In this document: positions 24,226 to 32,242 of the stretch, one piece after another
Layout: the number at the start of each line of letters is the position of its first letter
How positions within the stretch are numbered: position 1 is the stretch's first letter
DNA from: Legionellaceae bacterium
GTDB taxonomy: Bacteria > Pseudomonadota > Gammaproteobacteria > Legionellales > Legionellaceae
Reading direction: 5' to 3'
Length of the DNA: 34,606 nt
Assembly: GCA_947505025.1 (NCBI GenBank)
Contig: CANNIJ010000002.1
Span: 1-34,606, forward strand
The notes under the pieces: model-generated
The model's input: only the letters and a program-made list of their open reading frames with translations
Database searches by the model: none
What the model was told of the DNA's origin: nothing
Translations under genes and position numbers: made by a program

Positions 24226-25113
24226 ATGACAACGTATTGTGGTTATATTGCTTTAGTGGGTCGACCTAATGTTGGTAAGTCAACTTTACTGAACCGAATT
24301 GTTCGTCAAAAATTAAGTATCACATCACGTAAGCCGCAAACAACACGACATAGAATCTTAGGTATTTGCACTCAAGATGAGCACCAATTCATTTATGTTG
24401 ATACACCTGGGTTACACCAAGGCTCGACTAAAACTATGAATCGCATGATGAATCAAACAGCACAAAATGTTTTAAGTGACGTGGATGCCGTAGCATTTGT
24501 GGTTGAAGGCACTCATTGGGATGAGCAGGACGAGTATGTTTTAAAGTTAATTCAACAGGTTAACGTGCCTTGCTTTTTAGTAATCAATAAAGTGGATAAA
24601 CTTGAAGATAAAACCACATTACTGCCTTGGCTAACGTTAATGTCTCAGCGTCATAATTTTGTAGCGATGATTCCTTTGTCGGCTAAAACTGGTAAGTACG
24701 TTGAAGTTTTGCATGATAAATTGCAAGCGTGTTTGCCGGCAGGGCCACACTTGTTTGATGCTGATCAAGTGACAGATCGCTCAATTAAATTTTTATGTGC
24801 TGAATTGTTAAGAGAAAAAGTTTTTCGTCATTGCGGACAAGAGCTTCCATATGCTGTTACTGTAGAAATCGAGGCTTTTCGTGACGAAGGAACGTTAGTA
24901 CATTTACACGCGTTAATTTTTGTAGAAAAAGAGCAGCACAAACGCATGATTATCGGCGATAAAGGTGCAAAACTAAAAGAAATGGCCACACGAGCACGGG
25001 TCGATATGGAGCAGCTTTTAGGCAAAAAAGTATTTTTACAATGTTATTGCAAGGTAAAATCAGGCTGGTCAGACAATGCTAGGTTATTAACCTCTTTAGG
25101 GTACGAAAATTAA
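24226..25113 (+). CDS. era: GTPase Era
   Basis: This GTPase binds the 3' end of 16S rRNA during 30S assembly. G1 is GRPNVGKST (residues 12-20), G3 is DTPG and G4 is NKVDK. The C-terminal KH domain contains the HKRMIIGDKGAKLKEMA RNA-binding motif. Length 295 is normal (about 300). The frame is open 40 codons further upstream, but that stretch is T-rich and unlike Era; ATG 24226 has a perfect AGGAGG. In most relatives rnc (RNase III) lies directly upstream; here it is missing and era has its own candidate promoter. The stop overlaps the probable recO start. Confidence 0.96.
   Translation: MTTYCGYIALVGRPNVGKSTLLNRIVRQKLSITSRKPQTTRHRILGICTQDEHQFIYVDTPGLHQGSTKTMNRMMNQTAQNVLSDVDAVAFVVEGTHWDEQDEYVLKLIQQVNVPCFLVINKVDKLEDKTTLLPWLTLMSQRHNFVAMIPLSAKTGKYVEVLHDKLQACLPAGPHLFDADQVTDRSIKFLCAELLREKVFRHCGQELPYAVTVEIEAFRDEGTLVHLHALIFVEKEQHKRMIIGDKGAKLKEMATRARVDMEQLLGKKVFLQCYCKVKSGWSDNARLLTSLGYEN
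25098..25101 (+). promoter_or_regulatory. ribosome binding site supporting an AUU start for recO
   Basis: AGGG lies 7 nt before the ATT at 25109-25111, within the era 3' end. It is the only Shine-Dalgarno-like match placed correctly for the conserved RecO N-terminus. Confidence 0.4.
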
Positions 25114-25795
25114 CGGATATCTTTTACATATTTATAATGTCGGTGACACGAGCATCGAATTAACTGTATTTACACCCGAGCATGGCTTGATGCCCATGCT
25201 GTATAAAGGTGGAAGATCACAAAAAAAACAATCTCTCATACAGTATTTCCAACCACTATGGATTGATTATGAAGATCGTTATGGACGTAATTATGTGCGT
25301 GCATTAGAACATACCGCATCAGCTCATATAATCCCAAATATTTCATTAAGTTCAGCTTGGTATGTGAATGAGTTGTTGTGCGTAACTCAATTCCCCGGGC
25401 AGGATGACCCATTATTATACGCTGCCTATATAGTTGCTTTAAAATCCATGTCTAGCGCAATCGATCGTTATACTTTAGAGCGCGCACTAAGACGCTTTGA
25501 ACTAGCACTATTAAAATCCATTGGACAAGATGTCATATTAACCCATACTCACGATGATCTAAAGATACTAGCTGAACAGCGGTATAACTTTGTTCCTGGC
25601 GATGGATTTCACTTGACCGAGACGGGCATTTCTGGAGAGTATATTTTGGCTTTTGCAGAAAATAAGTTGGATGATGTGAAATCCTTAAGTTCACTAAAAT
25701 ATATTATGCGGACCGCCATAGATCATGCCTTAGATGGCCGGGTTTTAAAAACACGTTCTTTAGGACGAAGTTTGATGATCCCAGGCACAACCTGA
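25109..25795 (+). CDS. recO: DNA repair protein RecO, probable AUU start
   Basis: RecO loads RecA at gaps together with RecR. The conserved N-terminal OB-fold strand is clearly encoded from 25112 on: NGYLLHIYNVGDTSIELTVF, then TPEHGLMPMLYKGGR and YFQPLWIDY. In this frame a TAG lies at 25097-25099, and no ATG, GTG or TTG occurs before the TTG/ATG at 25187/25190, which would delete ~26 conserved residues. ATT at 25109 is the best placed alternative and overlaps the era stop (ATTAA). From there the protein has 228 residues, close to E. coli RecO (242). A T-to-G change at 25111 would restore ATG but remove the era stop. The true start, a point mutation or a sequencing error all remain possible. 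Confidence 0.8.
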   Translation: MNGYLLHIYNVGDTSIELTVFTPEHGLMPMLYKGGRSQKKQSLIQYFQPLWIDYEDRYGRNYVRALEHTASAHIIPNISLSSAWYVNELLCVTQFPGQDDPLLYAAYIVALKSMSSAIDRYTLERALRRFELALLKSIGQDVILTHTHDDLKILAEQRYNFVPGDGFHLTETGISGEYILAFAENKLDDVKSLSSLKYIMRTAIDHALDGRVLKTRSLGRSLMIPGTT

Positions 25796-25872
25796 TCCCA
25801 GATATTATTATCGATAAACCTTCAATAAAAAATTAGCTAAAACTCAAATCTAGGTCTATAAAATATAAGAAG

Positions 25873-25886
25873 GGAATGATCATTCC
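25873..25886. promoter_or_regulatory. 14-bp perfect palindrome before clpA
   Basis: GGAATGATCATTCC lies 17 nt before the clpA ATG and just downstream of a TATAAA (25857-25862) that may be a -10. Its position between the possible promoter and the ribosome binding site suits a repressor operator or a 5' leader hairpin. Confidence 0.4.
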
Positions 25887-25903
25887 ACTAGGGAGTCGCG
25901 GTC

Positions 25904-28168
25904 ATGTTAAACAAAGAGTTGGAATTCACATTGAACCTTGCGTTTAAGGAATTCAAAGAAAAACGTCACGAATTTATGACGGTAGAACATTTGCTCTTAT
26001 CTTTGTTGGATAATTCTGCTGCGGGCAATGTTTTACAAGCATGTGATGCGAATATAGATATACTACGCCAAGATTTAGAATCTTTTATTGATGAAAATAC
26101 ACCACTAATTCCAGTGGGTGATGAACGTGAAACCCAGCCTACACTTGGGTTTCAGCGGGTACTACAACGAGCTGTGTTTCATGTTCAATCAGCGGGTAAA
26201 ACCGAGGTAAATGGCGCTAATGTTTTAGCTGCTATTTTTAGCGAACAAGAAAGCCAGGCAGTTTATTTTTTACGACGTGAAAACATAACACGCCTAGATG
26301 TAATTAATTACATCTCACATGGTGTTTCCAAATATCATCGGCAAGAGTCACGTGATAGCTTTAGTAACATGCCTGATGATGACATCCTGGCCCAGGAACA
26401 AAACGAATCACCATTGGAAAGTTATTGTATGAATTTAAATGTACGCGCCAGAATGGGTAAGATCGATCCATTAATTGGCCGGCACGAAGAAATTCAACGT
26501 ACAGTTCAAGTCTTATGTCGTCGTAGAAAAAATAATCCATTACTGGTAGGAGAAGCCGGGGTGGGTAAAACGGCTATTGCAGAGGGGCTAGCTAAGCGCA
26601 TCGTTGATCGTGAAGTTCCTGAGGCTATTCAACACTGTGTGGTCTATGCGTTAGATTTGGGCGCATTACTCGCAGGGACAAAATATCGTGGTGATTTTGA
26701 AAAACGCTTAAAGGCAGTATTAAAGCAATTAGAAGAACGTGAGGGCGGGATTCTATTTATTGATGAAATCCATACTATCATTGGTGCTGGAGCAGCATCC
26801 GGCGGGGTTATGGATGCATCTAATTTAATTAAACCATTACTGGCAAATGGCGAGTTAAAATGTATAGGCTCTACAACATATCAGGAATATCGCAGTATTT
26901 TTGAAAAAGATAAAGCTTTGGCCAGGCGATTTCAGAAAATTGACATTTCCGAACCCAGCGTTGACGAAACTTTCGAGATTCTCAAAGGTTTAAAAGGGCG
27001 ACTTGAAGAGCACCATGGAGTTAAGTTTTCTATCCCTGCACTAAAAGCTGCAGCTGAGTTATCCGCTAAATATATCAATGACCGTTTTTTACCAGACAAA
27101 GCAATTGACGTTGTCGATGAGGCTGGTGCCTATCAAAACCTAATGATTGCCGCAAAACGTAAAAAAATCATATCTGTTACAGAAATTGAGAATGTGGTGG
27201 CTAACATAGCACGTATCCCAGTTAAAAAAGTTTCAGCCCGGGATAAAGATACTTTAAGAAACTTAGAGCGGGATTTAAATCTACTGGTATATGGGCAGAG
27301 CGCGGCGATATCTTCGCTGGCTTCGGCGATTAAATTATCTAGATCTGGTTTACGTGAGCCAGAGAAGCCAGTGGGTTGTTTTTTATTCTCCGGCCCTACT
27401 GGCGTGGGTAAAACCGAAGTTACGCGTCAATTAGCGCTGGTTTTAGGGATTGAGTTACTGCGTTTTGATATGTCAGAGTACATGGAAAAACATACAGTAT
27501 CACGCCTGATTGGAGCGCCTCCAGGATATGTTGGTTATGACCAAGGCGGATTGCTCACGGATGCAGTGTCTAAGCACCCACATTCAGTTTTATTGCTCGA
27601 CGAAATTGAAAAGGCACACCCAGATGTATTTAATTTATTATTACAAATCATGGATCATGGCGTATTGACTGACCCAAATGGACGTCAAGCAGATTTTAGG
27701 CATGTGATTGTCGTAATGACAAGTAATGCTGGTGCTTGTGAAATGAGCCGTAATTCCATGGGATTTTCTCATCAAGATAATAGTCATGATGGATTGGATG
27801 CTTTGAAGCGACAGTTTAGTCCTGAATTTCGTAATCGTTTGGATGCAATTATTCAGTTTAATACTTTAGATCAGGAAACCATGGGATTAGTGGTGGATAA
27901 ATTCATCATGGAACTTGAAGAGCAATTAAGTCATAAAGGCGTACGCTTGAGCATGGATCTATTAGCTAGAGAATGGTTGATGAATCATGGCTATGATCAC
28001 AGCATGGGAGCACGACCTCTGGCCAGATTAATTCAAGAGAATATTAAAAAACCATTGGCGGATGAATTACTATTTGGTAAGCTAGCAAATGGTGGTCGAG
28101 TTACGTTAAGCGTGCAGGATGACAAGTTACAATTCGATGTGTGTGATTATTTGGAAGGCGTGTTTTAA
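25904..28168 (+). CDS. clpA: ATP-dependent Clp protease ATPase subunit ClpA
   Basis: This AAA+ unfoldase feeds substrates to ClpP. An N-terminal Clp repeat domain (MLNKELEFTLNLAFKEFKEK, with TVEHLLLSLLDN) is followed by AAA1 with Walker A G216-T223 (GEAGVGKT) and Walker B ILFIDEIHT, then AAA2 with Walker A G497-T504 (GPTGVGKT) and LLLDEIEKAHPDVF. The ClpP-docking tripeptide is MGF (619-621), where E. coli ClpA has IGL; both fit the hydrophobic-Gly-hydrophobic rule. Length 754 is normal. GGGAG lies 8 nt before the ATG. clpS, often adjacent, is not in the window. The stop overlaps the glycosyltransferase start (TAATG). Confidence 0.96.
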   Translation: MLNKELEFTLNLAFKEFKEKRHEFMTVEHLLLSLLDNSAAGNVLQACDANIDILRQDLESFIDENTPLIPVGDERETQPTLGFQRVLQRAVFHVQSAGKTEVNGANVLAAIFSEQESQAVYFLRRENITRLDVINYISHGVSKYHRQESRDSFSNMPDDDILAQEQNESPLESYCMNLNVRARMGKIDPLIGRHEEIQRTVQVLCRRRKNNPLLVGEAGVGKTAIAEGLAKRIVDREVPEAIQHCVVYALDLGALLAGTKYRGDFEKRLKAVLKQLEEREGGILFIDEIHTIIGAGAASGGVMDASNLIKPLLANGELKCIGSTTYQEYRSIFEKDKALARRFQKIDISEPSVDETFEILKGLKGRLEEHHGVKFSIPALKAAAELSAKYINDRFLPDKAIDVVDEAGAYQNLMIAAKRKKIISVTEIENVVANIARIPVKKVSARDKDTLRNLERDLNLLVYGQSAAISSLASAIKLSRSGLREPEKPVGCFLFSGPTGVGKTEVTRQLALVLGIELLRFDMSEYMEKHTVSRLIGAPPGYVGYDQGGLLTDAVSKHPHSVLLLDEIEKAHPDVFNLLLQIMDHGVLTDPNGRQADFRHVIVVMTSNAGACEMSRNSMGFSHQDNSHDGLDALKRQFSPEFRNRLDAIIQFNTLDQETMGLVVDKFIMELEEQLSHKGVRLSMDLLAREWLMNHGYDHSMGARPLARLIQENIKKPLADELLFGKLANGGRVTLSVQDDKLQFDVCDYLEGVF

Positions 28169-28929
28169 TGGTGAAATTGTCTGTAATCGTAATTGCTAAA
28201 AATGAAGCACTCAACATACAACGTTGCTTGGCTTCAGTAGACTTTGCAGACGAAGTCATAGTACTAGACTCAGGAAGTACAGATAATACAGTTGAACTGG
28301 CACGCGCCATGTCAGCTCAAGTACACCTAGCTGATTGGCAGGGATATGGCGTGCAAAAACAGCGGGCATTATCGCACGCTACTTCTGAGTGGGTGCTCAA
28401 TTTAGATGCTGATGAATATGTGGACCAGCACTTAAAACAAGTTATTCTTAAATCAATTCAACAATCTGATAATGATGGGTATCGCATACCAATCCAATTA
28501 TGTTTTTACAACAAACAACTACGTTTTTCTTCAAGACCTAAGCGTCATATACGTTTGTTTAAACGGAATAAGGCTAAATATAGTTCTGATATTGTACATG
28601 AAAAAGTCATTCTGGACGAAGGATCAAAGATTTCTCAGATCAAAACACCAATTTTACATACATCCTTTCAAGATTTATCCCACGCAATCTATAAGATGAA
28701 TCTTTATTCGTCTTATAGCGCAAAGACATGTCTAAAGAAAAAAAGAAAACCTACGTTATTGTGGACTATTTGCAGGGCATCCTGGCTTTTTTTACGTTGT
28801 TATATTATTCAAGGCGGCTTTCTAGATGGTCGTGCTGGTTTTTTATGCGCAGCCCTACATGCAAATGGCTCTTTTTTTCGTGGGATCAAGCAATTGTATC
28901 CTGATCAAGGATGGACTATCATCCCATAA
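28168..28929 (+). CDS. family 2 glycosyltransferase, WaaE/KdtX-like (LPS core)
   Basis: This cytoplasmic glycosyltransferase has a GT-A fold and probably adds a glucose to a heptose of the LPS core. The N-terminus LSVIVIAKNEALNIQRCL is the GT2 start; D80-A81-D82 (NLDADEYVD) is the metal/nucleotide-binding DxD. The rest (RPKRHIRLFKR, HEKVILDEG, ILHTSFQDLSHAIYKMNLYS) and the C-terminal hydrophobic, amphipathic region match the WaaE/LgtF group. It starts 1 nt inside the clpA stop (TAATG), an unexpected neighbour, so the two are likely co-transcribed. The O-antigen ligase-like gene follows after 26 nt. Confidence 0.85.
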   Translation: MVKLSVIVIAKNEALNIQRCLASVDFADEVIVLDSGSTDNTVELARAMSAQVHLADWQGYGVQKQRALSHATSEWVLNLDADEYVDQHLKQVILKSIQQSDNDGYRIPIQLCFYNKQLRFSSRPKRHIRLFKRNKAKYSSDIVHEKVILDEGSKISQIKTPILHTSFQDLSHAIYKMNLYSSYSAKTCLKKKRKPTLLWTICRASWLFLRCYIIQGGFLDGRAGFLCAALHANGSFFRGIKQLYPDQGWTIIP

Positions 28930-28955
28930 TACATTTTTAATAAAAAAGGCCAATT

Positions 28956-30167
28956 GTGTTGATTGCATTGCAAAAAACAGGTGGATTACGTAATACAGGT
29001 AACTTTATTGTATTGTTTTTAACCTTATCGTGTTTTGCCGTTCCATTTAGTTCAACAGGCAAAAGTGTAGCCCTTGGTCTGGCATTATTATCAATATTAT
29101 GTTCCGCTGAGTGTCGCAGCGCCGTGTATAGTTCCGGGTCTAAGCCTTGGTGTCTCAGCGCTATTGCTTTATTCTTAATTGCTTTCATAGCATGTTTTTG
29201 GGGCGTTCCGCGCTGGCCAGAGCAAGCATTCTTTATGGAAAAGTACAGCAAATTACTTTATTTACCAATTTTGGCGGCTGGATTTCGCGATCAACGTGCG
29301 CGCAAACTGGGTATCTCTGCGATCATAGTCTCCATATTTATCGTAACATTTATCTCGGGCATTAAATATGCCTGTCCAGAACTGCTAAGTCACTGGTTTC
29401 CAGATCCAGATCCCGGCGCAGTATTTCGCAACCATATAATGACCGGTTACATGATCGCATTTGCAGCCTATCTATCTGCTGTGCGTTTAGTTAATACGGA
29501 CTCATTATGTTCTCGCTTGCTGTATGCATTATTATGTCTGTTTTTTACGTTCGACATACTGGTTATAAATACCAGTGTAACTGGCTACGTGTTATATTTT
29601 TTATTAATTTCTTTGTGGATGGTGCAACACACTTCAAGAGTGAAGCTGCTAGTCGTGGCAGTTTTTATAGCTATGATTCTATCCGTTATTATAACATATA
29701 GTCCAATCTTGCGCGTTAAGTTAAGCCAAACTATTACTGACTTAAAAAACCAGCATAATCCACAAATAGCCCACTCAGAAAAAACCAGTGTTGGCTATAG
29801 ATTGCAGTTTCACCACTACGCGGAAGAACTGTACCGAAGACATCCGTGGATTGGTAATGGAACCGGTAGTTTTCCTGGGTTATATGCTATAGATCGCCCA
29901 GTGCCATCTTGGAATTGGCGATTAACCGAACCACACGGCCAGTATTGGTTGGTTGCAAGTGAGTGGGGGATTATAGGGCTTGTTGGTTTATTTGCATTTT
30001 TTGGTAGCTTGTTGGCCGCCGGCTTAAAACTAAAAAGCATGCGCCATACAGCCGTAGCATTAATATGTGGGTTTATGTTATGCAACCTCACTGATTCTTT
30101 TTTGTTTTATTCCGGCACCGGGTATTTCTTTATATTAATGATGGCGCTGTGCTTGGGTGAATCATAA
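28956..30167 (+). CDS. waaL: O-antigen ligase-like membrane protein (WaaL/Wzy_C family)
   Basis: This polytopic inner-membrane protein of 403 residues has about 10-12 helices and a large periplasmic loop. That loop holds HPWIGNGTGSFPGLYAID and then EPHGQYWLVASEWGIIGLVG, where the conserved histidine of O-antigen ligases lies. WaaL joins O-antigen from undecaprenyl carrier to lipid A-core in the periplasm. Wzy polymerases share the fold, so the exact role is not fixed; the WaaE-like neighbour favours ligase. The start is GTG 28956, with AAGG at 28946-28949 6 nt upstream. It follows the glycosyltransferase gene on the same strand. Confidence 0.75.
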   Translation: MLIALQKTGGLRNTGNFIVLFLTLSCFAVPFSSTGKSVALGLALLSILCSAECRSAVYSSGSKPWCLSAIALFLIAFIACFWGVPRWPEQAFFMEKYSKLLYLPILAAGFRDQRARKLGISAIIVSIFIVTFISGIKYACPELLSHWFPDPDPGAVFRNHIMTGYMIAFAAYLSAVRLVNTDSLCSRLLYALLCLFFTFDILVINTSVTGYVLYFLLISLWMVQHTSRVKLLVVAVFIAMILSVIITYSPILRVKLSQTITDLKNQHNPQIAHSEKTSVGYRLQFHHYAEELYRRHPWIGNGTGSFPGLYAIDRPVPSWNWRLTEPHGQYWLVASEWGIIGLVGLFAFFGSLLAAGLKLKSMRHTAVALICGFMLCNLTDSFLFYSGTGYFFILMMALCLGES

Positions 30168-30194
30168 AAATTACACTTCCACTACATTATATGT

Positions 30195-30214
30195 GGCCAA
30201 GTAGTTTGGCCTTT
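30195..30214 (+). terminator. weak intrinsic terminator after the ligase gene
   Basis: GGCCAA (30195-30200) and TTGGCC (30206-30211) form a 6-bp stem with a 5-nt loop, followed by TTT. It separates the clpA-glycosyltransferase-ligase run from the rfb genes, which have their own promoter. Confidence 0.4.
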
Positions 30215-30251
30215 GAATGGTGAATTAATTCTTCTATGTAAGCCTAAAATA

Positions 30252-30280
30252 TTGAGTGTATGATCTAATTAATGTATGAT
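30252..30280 (+). promoter_or_regulatory. candidate sigma-70 promoter for the rfbFGH genes
   Basis: TTGAGT (30252-30257), a 17-nt spacer and TATGAT (30275-30280) give a good vegetative promoter. A second TATGAT is at 30259-30264. The -10 ends 29 nt before the rfbF ATG. Confidence 0.55.
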
Positions 30281-30309
30281 TCAAATAAAATATTAAAAGG
30301 ATATTTAAT

Positions 30310-31149
30310 ATGAAAGCCGTCATTTTGGCTGGTGGTCTTGGCACCAGGATCAGCGAAGAATCTAGTCTTCGACCCAAGCCTATGATTGAAATTGGTGGAA
30401 AGCCTATCCTCTGGCATATCATGAAAATATACTCAGCTCATGGAATTAATGATTTTATCATATGCTTAGGTTACAAGGGATATGTCATCAAAGAATACTT
30501 TGCGAATTACTTTCTACATACGTCAGACGTGACATTTGATATTGCAAATAACAAAATTGAAATTCACCAAAATAATGCCGAGCCATGGCGTGTTACGCTG
30601 GTTGAAACTGGCGAAAATACCATGACAGGTGGCCGATTAAAACGTGTAGCACGTTACTTGGACAATGAAGACTTTTGCCTTACTTATGGCGATGGAGTGT
30701 CTGATGTAGATATTACTCAGCTAGTAGCTTACCATAAAAAAAACAATCGCCTCGCAACTTTAATGGCCATTCAGCCGCCAGGGCGTTTTGGCGCTCTGTG
30801 CTTGAAAAATCAACAAATATCTGCATTTGCAGAAAAACCACAAGGTGATGGCGGCTGGATTAATGGTGGTTTTTTTGTTCTATCACCTAAAGTACTGGAT
30901 TATATCCCTAGCGACGATACTATTTGGGAAAAGAATCCTCTTGAAAGTCTAGCTCAAGAAGGTCAGTTGTTTGCCTATTCACATCATGGTTTTTGGTATG
31001 CTATGGATACACTGCGTGACAAAAATTACTTGGAAGAGTTATGGGCATCCGGTAATGCTCCATGGGATATATGGTCTAATAGAAAAAATATAACACAAAA
31101 AAATCACGCCACTGTAACATCTAAACAGATGGAAGAGGCTGATGCTTAA
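30310..31149 (+). CDS. rfbF: glucose-1-phosphate cytidylyltransferase
   Basis: This enzyme makes CDP-glucose from CTP and glucose-1-phosphate, the entry to CDP-6-deoxyhexoses. The nucleotidyltransferase signature is MKAVILAGGLGTRISEES, with the lysine in RPKPMIEIGGKPILWHIM. Further family stretches are TYGDGVSDVDI and WINGGFFVLSPKVLDYI. At 279 residues it is about 20 longer than the usual ~257, through a polar C-terminal extension (KNITQKNHATVTSKQMEE). AAAAGGA lies about 8 nt before the ATG, and the promoter above heads the unit. rfbG begins 18 nt after the stop, so the pair supplies CDP-4-keto-6-deoxyglucose. Confidence 0.93.
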   Translation: MKAVILAGGLGTRISEESSLRPKPMIEIGGKPILWHIMKIYSAHGINDFIICLGYKGYVIKEYFANYFLHTSDVTFDIANNKIEIHQNNAEPWRVTLVETGENTMTGGRLKRVARYLDNEDFCLTYGDGVSDVDITQLVAYHKKNNRLATLMAIQPPGRFGALCLKNQQISAFAEKPQGDGGWINGGFFVLSPKVLDYIPSDDTIWEKNPLESLAQEGQLFAYSHHGFWYAMDTLRDKNYLEELWASGNAPWDIWSNRKNITQKNHATVTSKQMEEADA

Positions 31150-31167
31150 AGATCAATGGATTGATAT

Positions 31168-32217
31168 ATGAATTTTTGGCGCGGGCGCAAGGTTCTACTG
31201 ACTGGACATACTGGATTCAAAGGTAGTTGGTTGTCTCTATTATTACAAAGACATGGTGCAGATGTTGTCGGATTGGCTCTGTTACCAACAACCAAGCCCA
31301 ACCTATATTCTCTAGCAAACGTTGCTGAAGGGATGACCAGCATCATTGGTGATATTAGAGAGTATGATGCGCTGCTAAAAGTGGTTGAGGAACATCAACC
31401 AGAAATAGTTATCCATATGGCAGCACAAGCTCTTGTTCGATATTCATATGTAAACCCCATAGAAACTTATGGGACTAATGTCATGGGAACAGTGAATATA
31501 CTCGAGGCAGCTAGAAAGTCTGGTTGTGTCAAAACTATTATCAATGTAACCACAGACAAATGTTATGAAAATAAAGAGTGGTTATGGTCTTATCGGGAGA
31601 ATGATCGATTAGGCGGACATGACCCTTATAGCAACAGCAAAGCCTGCTCGGAGTTAGTGACTAGTGCCTGGCGCAATTCATATTTGGATAATTTAAGTAT
31701 CGGACTAGCATCCGCTCGTGCAGGTAATGTGATTGGTGGTGGGGACTGGTCATCTGATAGACTTATACCAGATATTATTCGTTCTTGTATGGAAAAAAAA
31801 ATCGTTTCTATTCGAAACCCAAATGCATTACGGCCATGGCAGCATGTCTTAGAACCATTAAGCGGATATTTAATCCTGGCTGAAAAACTACACGGCTCGG
31901 CATTAACATTTAATAGTAGTTGGAATTTTGGGCCCAATGAAGATGATATAAAGCCTGTAAATTGGATTGCTAATTATATTATTAATAACTGGAATAATGG
32001 TGGTAGTTGGCAGCTAGATTTACAGCAGCAACCACATGAGTCAACTTTTCTAAAACTAGATTCTAGTAAATCAAAAAATAAACTTAATTGGATTCCACAG
32101 TGGGGTCTTGAAAAAGGATTAGAAGAAACGATTAATTGGTATAAAAATTATCAGTCCGGCGGTGATATCAGAGCTGCAACTATAGATCAAATCGAGCGCT
32201 ATATTCTGAAAAAATAA
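31168..32217 (+). CDS. rfbG: CDP-glucose 4,6-dehydratase
   Basis: This short-chain dehydrogenase converts CDP-glucose to CDP-4-keto-6-deoxyglucose. The NAD-binding motif is GHTGFKGSW (residues 13-21), the form typical of RfbG. The catalytic Y154-x3-K158 lies in DPYSNSKACSE, and the active-site Thr region is NVTTDKCYENKEW. Length 349 matches the family (about 355). It follows rfbF and precedes the RfbH-like gene by 25 nt. The three together indicate a 3,6-dideoxyhexose or related sugar in the O-chain. Confidence 0.93.
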   Translation: MNFWRGRKVLLTGHTGFKGSWLSLLLQRHGADVVGLALLPTTKPNLYSLANVAEGMTSIIGDIREYDALLKVVEEHQPEIVIHMAAQALVRYSYVNPIETYGTNVMGTVNILEAARKSGCVKTIINVTTDKCYENKEWLWSYRENDRLGGHDPYSNSKACSELVTSAWRNSYLDNLSIGLASARAGNVIGGGDWSSDRLIPDIIRSCMEKKIVSIRNPNALRPWQHVLEPLSGYLILAEKLHGSALTFNSSWNFGPNEDDIKPVNWIANYIINNWNNGGSWQLDLQQQPHESTFLKLDSSKSKNKLNWIPQWGLEKGLEETINWYKNYQSGGDIRAATIDQIERYILKK

Positions 32218-32242
32218 ATTATTTCAAATGGAGAACCATCTA

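Noticed and set aside
26000..26400. Possible truncation of the ClpA N-domain
   Set aside because: On checking, the N-domain repeats are present and total length and spacing match ordinary ClpA.
31626..31937. Minus-strand open frame of 103 codons
   Set aside because: It is antisense to rfbG across its catalytic region, with no start signal or domain.
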